Shown here piece after piece: positions 33,600 through 41,884 of a DNA stretch of 64,000 bases (positions are counted from its first letter, which is position 1; each line of letters begins with the position of its first letter). The stretch lies in contig NZ_JACBYI010000018.1 in assembly GCF_019352175.1 (NCBI RefSeq), forward strand, positions 1 through 64,000, written 5' to 3'. The notes beneath the pieces were generated by a model that saw nothing but the letters and a program-made list of their open reading frames with translations, made no database searches and was not told the DNA's origin. This stretch comes from Paenibacillus sp. S150 (GTDB lineage Bacteria > Bacillota > Bacilli > Paenibacillales > Paenibacillaceae). Position numbers and translations under genes: made by a program.

Positions 33600-35789
33600 C
33601 TACACTCTGCGGAAACGCCAAAGGATGCTTTGAAAATCACCGTGCAGCGCAGGCAGCGGCAATCCCGCATACATCAGATGATCTCCCCCGTATACGCCGC
33701 CGCCTTCAAGCCATTCATAATCCGCTTGCGGATCAAGACCTTTAAGCCGCAAATGGTGCAATGCATCATTAGGCTCAGCCAGAGTGCGCACATATACGGC
33801 CACCGCCTCGGATTTATCCTCGGCGGCAATCAGCCACGCGGTTTCGTTCCCCTCAAAGGGGCTCAGGAGCCGGTACTGCTCCCCGAACTGCACAAGCGGG
33901 CGCAGCTCTTTGTACAGCGCGACCTGAGCTTGCACCGCTGCCTTCTCTTCCTCCGTGAACTTCGTCAAATCCAGCTCGTAGCCGAAATTGCCCGACATGG
34001 CCACATGTCCGCGCAGCTCAAGCGAAGTATTGCGCTGAACCTGATGGTTCGGCACCGCCGACACATGGCTGCCCATGGCGCTTAGCGGATAAACGATGCT
34101 TGTGCCATACTGGATTTTGAGCCGGCTGACCGCATCGGTGTTGTCGCTCGTCCAGGTCTGCGGCATGTAATACAGCATGCCGGGATCAAAGCGGCCGCCG
34201 CCGCCAGAACAGCTCTCGAACAGCACCTCCGGGAATTCCGAGGTGATCCGCTCAAGCACACTGTAGAGACCAAGCATGTAACGGTGCGCCGTTTCCCGTT
34301 GTCTCTCCGGCGGCAGCTGTGCAGACCCGATCTCGGTCATGTTGCGGTTCATATCCCATTTGACATAGGTGATCGGCGCTGACCGCAGCACTGCAGCAAT
34401 CCGGTCGCCGATCGCCTGGCAGACATCCTCGCGTGAGAAGTCCAGCACCAGCTGCGTGCGGGCCAGCGTTCTGCGGCGGCCTTGCACATGCAGACACCAG
34501 TCCGGATGCTGGCGGTACAGCTCGCTGTCCGGCGAAATCATCTCCGGCTCGAACCACAGGCCGAACTGCATATCCAGCTTATTCACCCGCCGGGCCAGAT
34601 TCTCCAGTCCCTCGGGCAGCTTGTCCGGATCTACCACCCAGTCTCCAAGAGAGCTGCGGTCATCGTCGCGGTGGCCGAACCAGCCGTCATCCAGGACGAA
34701 CAGCTCCATGCCCAGCTCGCTGCCCGCGCGGGCGATAGCTTCAATCTTGTCGGCAGTGAAATCAAAATACGTAGCTTCCCAATTGTTCACAAGCACGGGT
34801 CGCGTGCGGTCACGGAAGGTTCCGCGGGCCAGACGCGTCCGGTACAGCTTGTGATAGGCTCTGGACATTGCGCCAAGGCCCTCCGCCGAGAAGACCAGCA
34901 CCGCTTCCGGGGTCTGGAAAGACTCGCCCGGCTCAAGCAGCCAGGTGAAATCAAAAGGATTCATCCCGATGGACAAGCGGGTCGTTCGATACGGCTCAAC
35001 CTCAGCCTGAGCGGTAAAGCTGCCGCTGTAGACCAGGCTGACGCCGTACACCTCGCCATGATCCTCATCCGCTCCCCGGGAGAGCAGGGCAATGAACGGA
35101 TTATGGGCATGGCTGCTTGCGCCCCGGCGGCTCTCCACTCCCTGCATGCCGGACGCAAGCGGTCTGCGCTCCACATAGCGCTCCCGCGCCCACGAGCCTG
35201 ACAGGTGCAGCAGGTCATAGCCGGAATCGCGCAGGTCCACACTCATGCTGAGTCCGCGCAGCAGCTTCAGCGGACCCGTACCTTCGTTCACAAAGCGCAC
35301 AGAGCGCGCAATCGCATTCAATCCGTCAAAGACCGTGTAGCTGAGGATAATCCGAAGACCCGCAACCGCATCAAGCAGCTCCAGCTCCAGTGTCTCCGCT
35401 TCATCCCCATGCTCGGCATAGGTAGCCGGAAGGCCTGCAAGCACAGGCTTGCCTTTATGGATACGATGGGTGCTGTACACCGCCTCAGAGGCTGTCGTTC
35501 CGTCAGCCGCCTGGATCTGATAGGCCGGATGCCGGAAATCCCCCGCACCATAGGAGGGATATTCCAGTGAAATCGTATCGTAGGATATCGACATATCCTC
35601 AGGATAGGGGCTGGGCGAGAAAGAACAGCGCTCCGTCCGCTGCAGAATAGACGGCAAGGCGGTTGGACGGATAGCTCTGCCCCAATAGACATGAGCCGGA
35701 ACGCCGGTGGGCAGCAGCTGGAGAACATAACTGGTTGCTCGGCTCCGGATATGAAATATGCGTTCCTCTGGATGAAATTGAATTCCCAT
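33600..35789 (-). CDS. GH36 alpha-galactosidase
   Basis: The 729-aa cytoplasmic enzyme hydrolyses alpha-1,6-galactosides such as melibiose and raffinose. The nucleophile Asp479 is in 'YVKWDMNRNM' and the acid/base Asp549 in 'SDNTDAVSR', positions nearly identical to those of the Geobacillus AgaA/AgaB enzymes. 'LFESCSGGGGRFD' is the conserved substrate loop. Length and the N-terminal beta-supersandwich are as expected for the tetrameric group I. ATG 35789 follows AGGAGG. A palindromic operator lies within its promoter. No sugar permease is adjacent. Confidence 0.95.
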   Translation of the reverse strand: MGIQFHPEERIFHIRSRATSYVLQLLPTGVPAHVYWGRAIRPTALPSILQRTERCSFSPSPYPEDMSISYDTISLEYPSYGAGDFRHPAYQIQAADGTTASEAVYSTHRIHKGKPVLAGLPATYAEHGDEAETLELELLDAVAGLRIILSYTVFDGLNAIARSVRFVNEGTGPLKLLRGLSMSVDLRDSGYDLLHLSGSWARERYVERRPLASGMQGVESRRGASSHAHNPFIALLSRGADEDHGEVYGVSLVYSGSFTAQAEVEPYRTTRLSIGMNPFDFTWLLEPGESFQTPEAVLVFSAEGLGAMSRAYHKLYRTRLARGTFRDRTRPVLVNNWEATYFDFTADKIEAIARAGSELGMELFVLDDGWFGHRDDDRSSLGDWVVDPDKLPEGLENLARRVNKLDMQFGLWFEPEMISPDSELYRQHPDWCLHVQGRRRTLARTQLVLDFSREDVCQAIGDRIAAVLRSAPITYVKWDMNRNMTEIGSAQLPPERQRETAHRYMLGLYSVLERITSEFPEVLFESCSGGGGRFDPGMLYYMPQTWTSDNTDAVSRLKIQYGTSIVYPLSAMGSHVSAVPNHQVQRNTSLELRGHVAMSGNFGYELDLTKFTEEEKAAVQAQVALYKELRPLVQFGEQYRLLSPFEGNETAWLIAAEDKSEAVAVYVRTLAEPNDALHHLRLKGLDPQADYEWLEGGGVYGGDHLMYAGLPLPALHGDFQSILWRFRRV

Positions 35790-35951
35790 GTGATCCTCCT
35801 AAAATGTTGTAAGTGAGCCTTCTTTGCAATTTTTCGGACAAAATTGAATTCTGAAGCGTCTGCTTAGTTTTTTGTTAGCATTGCGTCATTGAACAGCTTC
35901 GCATAACGCTTGGTTTGACAGCCTATGCTTAAATTTTGTTAGCGCATGCTT

Positions 35952-35980
35952 AGTATACAATGAAATCGTTTCAATTTCAC
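35952..35980 (-). promoter_or_regulatory. Promoter of the alpha-galactosidase gene with a LacI-like operator in the spacer
   Basis: On the minus strand GTGAAA (35975-35980), 17 bp and TATACT (35952-35957). The spacer contains the palindrome TGAAA-tcg-TTTCA at 35961-35973, similar to but three bases off a CcpA cre site. A LacI/GalR-type repressor would block polymerase here. The leader to the ATG is about 155 nt. Confidence 0.65.
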
Positions 35981-35993
35981 CAGGGCAAGAGTG

Positions 35994-36617
35994 CTATTTG
36001 GCATATTGCAGAATCGCTATCGCCGCACGCTCCCGCCGTTCGGCGTCGCCGCTGTACAGAGCGGCTTTTAGCACAGCGAGCGCTTCAGCCAGTGTCTGTT
36101 CATCCACTTGTGCAGCCCTATGCCCGGTACTGCGGCCTTCCGCAGCAGAGCCGGTTAGCCACAACTCCAGCCTTGCTCCGGGCAGCGCACCTGTATATTG
36201 CGAGATAACAGCCCCCGCAGACATCCAGCTGGCAAGCAGGGGATTAAGCTCCGAAAGAGGTACGCTCCTCAGCCAGGTTACCCCCCTCCTATGGCAGCGT
36301 CCGTCCTCTGGCGAGTCGAAGGCCTCAACATAGAAATAATCGCCCAGATCCCCCAGATAGGCCCATTCCTCATCGGCTATCAGCACGTAGTCACCGTCAT
36401 GCATGCCATGGATAAAGATATCCAGATTGTCCAGCACAGCTTCAAGCTCCGGCCCCCCGGCAGCACGGGCAAGTGCCAGCCGCTCCCGGATGTCCTCCCT
36501 GCCCGCATTTTCCAGATCGCCTACACCTGTATATCCGATACATATGTAATTGTCCTCTACAAACTCCTTAATCCGTTCCACGCCGAGCGGCTGTGTCCGG
36601 ATCTGAAACAGCTTCAT
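35994..36617 (-). CDS. Uncharacterised 207-aa protein, possible EVE/PUA-like fold
   Basis: I cannot assign a named family with certainty. The N-terminus 'MKLFQIRTQPLGVERIKEF' and 'NYICIGYTGVGDL', followed by 'HGMHDGDYVLIADE', 'YLGDLGDYFYVEAFD' and 'RRGVTWLRSVPL', resemble the segment order of EVE-like or restriction-system N-terminal domains that read modified bases. The C-terminal half is helical. ATG 36617 follows GGAGGG. It stands alone on the minus strand upstream of the galactosidase, with its own gap of about 200 nt. Confidence 0.6.
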   Translation of the reverse strand: MKLFQIRTQPLGVERIKEFVEDNYICIGYTGVGDLENAGREDIRERLALARAAGGPELEAVLDNLDIFIHGMHDGDYVLIADEEWAYLGDLGDYFYVEAFDSPEDGRCHRRGVTWLRSVPLSELNPLLASWMSAGAVISQYTGALPGARLELWLTGSAAEGRSTGHRAAQVDEQTLAEALAVLKAALYSGDAERRERAAIAILQYAK

Positions 36618-37237
36618 GTCCTGTCATCCCTCCATTTGGACTGCCTTGAGCATAAATGTAAATAAAGTATACACTAAAAAACTAAGGATACAGGCGAATA
36701 ATAGCGCTTACAAAAGAATGGATTTGAAAACCTCCCCCAATTTAAAGCATTCGCCTTTTTACCGGGCTGCAGAAAGGCGGTATAATTCAGGTATCAACTC
36801 AAGGAACCCTACACTGCTGAAAGGAAATCGGCGGGCAGGTAAAAACTCCCCGTAAGGAATCTTTGGCGGATGTACTCCCTGAGCTTGAGACTATATCTTT
36901 GATCCTGTTGCTGAAGCTTTCAGTCCATCCCGGAGCGAAAGGGTATGAGCTTCTTAAAGCTCAAACATTGAACCACGAAGCCAATCGTTAACCAGCGGAT
37001 GAATTAGAGAAGACTCACAAGCAGGATAGGCAAATTCACTGCCGCCTCGGACGATTTCTACCCGGCTGAGTACAAGGATAGGATAAGGAGTCTGAGAAGA
37101 ACATGGGTATAGTATTTACAGCATAAGCCTTTATTGTTGATGAAAATCAATAATAGAGGCTTATGTGCGTTTGTTCCCGTGGCTCCTTCAGCCCAGCGGA
37201 CGAGTCCCGGCTTGATCTTCACCCGAAAAAAGGGTAA
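36618..37237. other. Gene-free region with a strong hairpin
   Basis: No convincing gene in 620 bases. At 37122-37165 two 20-base arms (starting CATAAGCCTTT, one mismatch) enclose a GAAA tetraloop; this could be a terminator-like or stable RNA hairpin, but no gene precedes it closely on either strand. It lies just upstream of a REP-like element. Confidence 0.55.
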
Positions 37238-37303
37238 GCGGAAACGGCTGCGCCGTCCTTCTAAGGGACGGGGTGTTTCATCAAGAAATAGAAGGATCAT
37301 TTA
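37238..37303 (+). repeat. REP-like element, left part, split by the 1.43-kb element
   Basis: Head and linker of the REP-like family up to 'gaaggatcattta'. The matching tail 'ttagtgtgccaagcatataa' resumes at 38736. The intact version of the same junction is seen at 23890-23920. Confidence 0.88.
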
Positions 37304-38735
37304 GAACCTGTCCCAAAATAAGTTGCCGGAATGAACGGATCGTACGCTTTTCCAAACGATCCATACGCAGGCGAAATGAAGCAAGGCTTCATAGTCCCGT
37401 GCCGGCAGCTCCCTCCCCAACGCTTACTTCCACACTCATTCGGGCCTTGTGCTTTTGGGAGAAGACCATGAACGCGTGAAGTCCTTGGAGGTGCAGCGCG
37501 GAAGAACTCTCCGGCGCAAGGGGATCGGCATGCTGTGAAAGTTGTGCTTGGAACTAGGGAGACCTCCCCGCACGAGAATTTTTTTCCGCAGAGAGCGGAC
37601 CTATAAGCCGAAAGGTGAAGTGGCGAGCTTATTCGCAAGATTACTGGCCCGGATGCACCGAAATAACGGCAGAATTGCCGTTGTTGAGGCAGAGCTGGCC
37701 CGCGTGCACCGAAATAACGGCAGAATTGCCGTTGTTGAGGCAGAGCTGGCCCGCGTGCACCGAAATAACGGCAGAATTGCCGTTGTTGAGGCAGAGCTGG
37801 CCCGGATGCACCGAAATAACGGCAGAATTGCCGTTGTTGAGGCCAAGCTGGCCCGGGTGCCTCGGAATAACGGCAGAATTGCCGTTGTTGAGGCAGAGCT
37901 GGCCCGGATGCACCGAAATAACGGCAGAATTGCCGTTGTTGAGGCAGAGCTGGCCCGGGTGCCTCGAAATAACGGCAGAATTGCCGTTGTTGAGGCAGAG
38001 CTGGCCCGCGTGCCTCGGAATAACGGCAGAATTGCCGTTGTTGAGGCCAAGCTGGCCCGCGTGCACCGAAATAACGGCAGAATTGCCGTTGTTGAGGCAG
38101 AGCTGGCCCGCGTGCACCGAAATAACGGCAGAATTGCCGTTGTTGAGGCCAAGCTGGCCCGCGTGCCTCGGAATAACGGCAGAATTGCCGTTGTTGAGGC
38201 CAAGCTGGCCCGCGTGCCTCGAAATAACGGCAGAATTGCCGTTGTTGAGGCAGAGCTGGCCCGCGTGCCTCGGAATAACGGCAGAATTGCCGTTGTTGAG
38301 GCAGAGCTGGCCCGCGTGCACCGAAATAACGGCAGAATTGCCGTTGTTGAGGACGAGCTGGCCCGGGTGCCTTGAAATAACGGCAGAATTGCCGTTGTTG
38401 AGGACGAGCTGGCCCGGGTGCCTCGAAATAACGGCAGAATTGCCGTTGTTGAGGACGAGCTGGCCCGGGTGCCTTGAAATAACGGCAGAATTGCCGTTGT
38501 TGAGGACGAGCTGGCCCGCGTGCCTCGAAATAACGGCAGAATTGCCGTTGTTGAGGCCAAGCTGGCCCGGGTGCCTCGAAATAACGGCAGAATTGCCGTT
38601 GTTGAGGCCAAGCTGGCCCGCGTGCCTCGGAATAACGGCAGAATTGCCGTTGTTGAGGCCAAGCTGGCCAACTCTCATCACCTCTTACTTTTTTTCTTAC
38701 CCATATTTCTTACTTATTTATTCCGGGATAGGCTC
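37304..38735. mobile_element. 1,432-bp transposase-free element with IS5-like ends
   Basis: The left end GAACCTGTCCCAAAATAA and the right end, read inward as GAGCCTATCCCGGAATAA, match at 14 of 18 positions. The flanks are TTA on both sides (37301-37303 and 38736-38738), a 3-bp duplication of a site present once in intact REP elements. GA-CCTxxTCC-type ends and 3-bp TNA duplications are features of the IS5 family, IS1031-like group. No transposase frame or DDE motif is present. The interior consists of about 340 bp of unknown sequence and twenty 51-bp tandem repeats. Likely mobilised in trans. Confidence 0.82.
37644..38669. repeat. Minisatellite: about 20 tandem copies of a 51-bp unit
   Basis: The phrase ATAACGGCAG recurs every 51 bp from 37663 to 38632, twenty times, with a partial unit before the first. 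Each unit holds a small hairpin AACGGCA-gaat-TGCCGTT and a variable half (CAGAG, CCAAG or ACGAG before CTGG; then GTGCACCG, GTGCCTCG, ATGCACCG or GTGCCTTG). The unit is 17 codons long, so several frames stay open on both strands; the plus frame encoding NNGRIAVVEAELARVHR is broken by TGA in the units ending GTGCCTTG. I therefore treat it as non-coding. Confidence 0.93.
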
Positions 38736-38764
38736 TTAGTGTGCCAAGCATATAAATTCTGCCC
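38736..38764 (+). repeat. REP-like element, right part after the 1.43-kb insertion
   Basis: Tail 'ttagtgtgccaagcatataa' continuing to 'attctg', the continuation of the element interrupted at 37303. Confidence 0.85.
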
Positions 38765-38832
38765 TCTAATCACGCGGCCGCAGCGATATTTCATTCCTCA
38801 GTGGTGCCGCGCAGCGGCTGGGGGTCTTATAT

Positions 38833-38874
38833 AAAAAAAAGACTCCGCTGAATTTTTTATCAGAAGCGTCTTGC
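38833..38874 (-). terminator. Terminator of the surface phosphoesterase gene
   Basis: On the minus strand AAGACGCTTCTGA ... TCAGCGGAGTCTT (imperfect 13-bp stem) is followed by eight T, directly after the stop codon at 38881. Confidence 0.88.
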
Positions 38875-38880
38875 CACGAA

Positions 38881-40131
38881 TTAATGCTGAAGCACGAATT
38901 CATCCAGCTTGCTGCCGTCTATATCGTAAGCCTGATACATCAGCGTGTTCCCGCTCACTGTAATGCCCGCGAACATCTGCTTGCCATTCTGAAAATGAAC
39001 CTTGTGGTAGAACTGGTCCTCCTTCTTCTCATTGAACTTTGCGCCGGAGGCGTTAGTCACCACATAGACGGTCCCCCTAGGGTCACTGACTGAATTCTCC
39101 CCTTCGGGCACGATTGAACCGCCATACAGCGGATAAGATCTGGAGTATTCATGATTATGGCCCTGAAGCACAAGATCAACCTGATATTTGTCAAAAATCT
39201 CCGTCCATTCCTCCACCTTCTTGTAGGTGTTGCCGCCAAAGGCCGGCCGGTGCATCGCCACGATTGTCCACGGCTTGTCCGTGCCTGCGAGATCCTTCTC
39301 CAGCCAGTCCGCCTGCTTCTTCAGATTGCTCTCCGTATTCAGCACGGTCACATGAACCGGACCATAGTCAAAAGAATAAGAGGTTCCGGCTATAGACCCT
39401 TTGGCGCCGTTGTCCGGCAGATTGAAATGCGAGGTAAAGCTGGCTGCCTCCCCCTCCACCTCATCATGATTCCCCGTCACCGGCATCAGCGGCACAGCCG
39501 CAACCCAGCTCTGCACATTCGCAAAAAAGCTGTCCCAAGCTGCAGAATCCTCCGGTTCCTCCGTAAAATCACCGTTATGCACGATAAACTGCGCAGCCGG
39601 GAAGGTCTGAAACGCCTTGTCCACGGTCTTGCCCCACAGCTTGAAATCAGCCGCAGTGACTCCCTGTGAATCGGTGACATTAATAAAAGTTACGCTGCCG
39701 CCGTCATCTGCCGCCGTGCTGAACTCGGCCACTGTGCTCCATTCCCCTTCGCTGCCGCTCCCCACCCTGTAGGCATACAAGGTTCCCGGTAGAAGGCCGC
39801 TAATCTCCGCTTTGTGTACGCCTCGCTTGCCGAGGTCCGTTTGGATCACGGTACTGGCCGCCTGCACCTTGATCGGAGTCCCCGCCGAAAAAGCTGCCGC
39901 ATCGCCCTGGACGACCTCAAGCCATCCGTCAACGCCGGGTGCCTCGGTGTACCATGTGAACGCGCGGCTGGTTGCCGCATCCCCCTTAAGGGTCGTGACC
40001 AGGTCATAAGGCGAACCGGAAGCCACGGCGACCGCAGCCTTATCCGACTTGAGCCATTCCACGCCCAGCGCCAGCAGGATTAATACGATAACTATAATTC
40101 CTGCGATGACCAGTGTCTTGAAATCCTTCAT
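38881..40131 (-). CDS. Membrane-anchored purple-acid-phosphatase-like metallophosphoesterase
   Basis: The 416-aa protein has an N-terminal membrane helix (about 5-26) acting as uncleaved anchor, a fibronectin-like domain (about 40-145) as in purple acid phosphatases, and a calcineurin-like domain with 'VTDSQG', 'HNGDFTEEP', 'VTGNHDEVEG', 'AMHRPAFGG' and 'QGHNHEYSRS' (GDxxE, GNHD, H and GHxH ligands). It should hydrolyse phosphate esters on the outer face of the membrane. ATG 40131 has AAAGGAG upstream. It is divergent from the VTC/CotH operon, so a link to cell-surface polyphosphate or phosphoprotein metabolism is possible. Confidence 0.9.
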   Translation of the reverse strand: MKDFKTLVIAGIIVIVLILLALGVEWLKSDKAAVAVASGSPYDLVTTLKGDAATSRAFTWYTEAPGVDGWLEVVQGDAAAFSAGTPIKVQAASTVIQTDLGKRGVHKAEISGLLPGTLYAYRVGSGSEGEWSTVAEFSTAADDGGSVTFINVTDSQGVTAADFKLWGKTVDKAFQTFPAAQFIVHNGDFTEEPEDSAAWDSFFANVQSWVAAVPLMPVTGNHDEVEGEAASFTSHFNLPDNGAKGSIAGTSYSFDYGPVHVTVLNTESNLKKQADWLEKDLAGTDKPWTIVAMHRPAFGGNTYKKVEEWTEIFDKYQVDLVLQGHNHEYSRSYPLYGGSIVPEGENSVSDPRGTVYVVTNASGAKFNEKKEDQFYHKVHFQNGKQMFAGITVSGNTLMYQAYDIDGSKLDEFVLQH

Positions 40132-40404
40132 GCTGCTCCTTTCCCAGGCTGATGCAGATTCTCTAATGCAGGACCGCCTGTGTTCCGTCTGCGTTTTATT
40201 AAGATAATCTCTTATGAACTCAGAAGTCAAATCACACCTGCAACAATCTGACATTAGGCGTTATTTGTTAACGCAATGTAAAAAACTTTCAGTTAACGTT
40301 CAGGTGATTTTAAGAAAATAATAAGGTCCTTCGCTTAACATTGGTTCTGGCACGTGACAGAAATAGAAATTAAAGACAGCAATCAAAGAGAAATGAGGTG
40401 TGAG

Positions 40405-41118
40405 ATGAACAAGAAGCTGCAATTCCGCCATGAACTGAAATTTTTCATTAACCATCATCAATACCTTATCCTGCGCCAGCGCCTGAAAGGCCTGATTGAT
40501 ACCGACCAGAATGCTGACGACAGCGGGGAATATCATATCCGGAGCCTGTATTTTGACGATATCAGCAATACGGCATTGTCGGATAAGCTCGGCGGCCTGC
40601 GGGAACGCGCCAAATACCGGATACGGATCTATAACGTCCAGGACAATGTGATCCACTTCGAGAAAAAAATCAAAATGGATGATTATATCGCCAAAATTAA
40701 AGAACCGCTGACAAGGGAAATGTACGACCAAATTATGGCCGGCAACCACGAGGTGCTGAATATCCCCGGCAGCCCGCTGTTCATGGAGCTTTACAACCAG
40801 ATGCGCCACAATCTGCTGCGTCCGAAGGTTATAGTCGATTATGTCCGTGAGCCTTATGTCTGCCATAACGGCAATGTGCGGATTACGTTTGACAAGGAGC
40901 TGCGCACCGGGCTGCATTCCACGGATATTTTCAGCAGGGAGCTGCAGCCGGTGCGGGCGCTGGACGAGAATTTCATTATTTTCGAGGTCAAATTCGACGA
41001 ATACATTCCGGAGTACATCAAGATTGCGCTCCAGCTGAACGGGCTGAACAGGCAGTCCGCTTCAAAATACGTGATTTGCCGGAAATTTCTAAAAACGAAC
41101 ATTTGGGAGGATTATTGA
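40405..41118 (+). CDS. VTC-domain polyphosphate polymerase-like protein
   Basis: The 237-aa protein has the VTC tunnel-fold pattern: 'FRHELKFFINHHQYLILRQRL', trimmed core 'RHELKFFINHHQY', then 'YHIRSLYFDDISNTALSDK' , 'RAKYRIRIYN', 'IHFEKKIKMDDYIAKIKEPL', and 'VIVDYVREPYV', 'IIFEVKFDEY'. The basic residues match phosphate-chain binding in yeast Vtc4-like triphosphate-tunnel enzymes. It is cytoplasmic. ATG 40405 follows GAGGTGTGAG. The next two genes encode a DUF4956 membrane protein (one base after the stop) and a CotH protein, a recurrent bacterial triad. Confidence 0.88.
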   Translation: MNKKLQFRHELKFFINHHQYLILRQRLKGLIDTDQNADDSGEYHIRSLYFDDISNTALSDKLGGLRERAKYRIRIYNVQDNVIHFEKKIKMDDYIAKIKEPLTREMYDQIMAGNHEVLNIPGSPLFMELYNQMRHNLLRPKVIVDYVREPYVCHNGNVRITFDKELRTGLHSTDIFSRELQPVRALDENFIIFEVKFDEYIPEYIKIALQLNGLNRQSASKYVICRKFLKTNIWEDY

Positions 41119-41119
41119 A

Positions 41120-41866
41120 ATGAGCAGTTTATTAGCACAGGCCGCAGCCGCGGCGGGAAACACTGCGGCGGCCGGGACCACAGAGACGACGAACACTTTT
41201 TCCGACATTATCAAAAATTCCGTAATCGACAATTTCGTCTCTGACATCAGCATCCCGAAGATGCTTATCACACTTGCGGTCGCTTTTCTGATCGGCTTCT
41301 TCATCTATTTGCTCTACAAACGGGTCTTCAGCGGTGTACTTTACTCCAAAAGCTTCAACGTCTCCCTGATGGGCATGACCATGATCACCGCAACGGTAAT
41401 CATTGCGATCAACTCCAACCTGGTGCTGTCGCTCGGTATGGTCGGCGCGCTCTCCATCGTCCGTTTCAGAACTCCGATCAAAGATCCAACCGATCTGATC
41501 TTCCTGTTCTGGGCAGCCGTTGCCGGTATCGTTACCGGTGCGGGCTTCTTCACGCTCGCTATCGTCGGCTCCATCATTATCGGACTGATCCTGTTCCTGT
41601 TCATCAAAAATTCCTCGGTGGAAACCCCCTACCTGCTGGTTATCAACTGTGAGGGCGACGACAGCGAACGGGCGGTGCACAGCCATCTGAACAAATCGGT
41701 CAAACGCTACAATGTGAAGCAAAAAACCGTAACTTCAGGCAACATCGAGCTTACGCTGGAGCTGCGTCTGGATGACAGGGAAGGCGGCTTCGTCAATACC
41801 GTATCCGATATTGCCGGCGTGAAGAACGCTCTGCTGATCAGCTATAGCGGCGACTATGTATCCTGA
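41120..41866 (+). CDS. DUF4956 membrane protein
   Basis: The 248-aa protein has three to four membrane helices (about 48-72, 83-105, 112-160) and the DUF4956 core 'MVGALSIVRFRTPIKDPTDL', followed by a cytoplasmic domain of about 80 residues ending 'SYSGDYVS'. It starts two bases after the VTC stop codon, with GGGAGG in the VTC gene end, so translation is coupled. It probably forms the membrane partner of the VTC enzyme, perhaps moving product across the membrane. Function unproven. Confidence 0.88.
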   Translation: MSSLLAQAAAAAGNTAAAGTTETTNTFSDIIKNSVIDNFVSDISIPKMLITLAVAFLIGFFIYLLYKRVFSGVLYSKSFNVSLMGMTMITATVIIAINSNLVLSLGMVGALSIVRFRTPIKDPTDLIFLFWAAVAGIVTGAGFFTLAIVGSIIIGLILFLFIKNSSVETPYLLVINCEGDDSERAVHSHLNKSVKRYNVKQKTVTSGNIELTLELRLDDREGGFVNTVSDIAGVKNALLISYSGDYVS

Positions 41867-41884
41867 TGAAGGGCGGTGCTGAGG

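Noticed and set aside
37644..38669. CRISPR array
   Set aside because: Units are contiguous 51-bp near-identical repeats with no unique spacers and no cas genes.
37601..38681. Long open frames over the 51-bp array on both strands as repeat proteins
   Set aside because: They remain open only because the unit is 17 codons long. There is no ribosome site at the starts, the plus frame is cut by TGA in some units, and variation shows no codon pattern.
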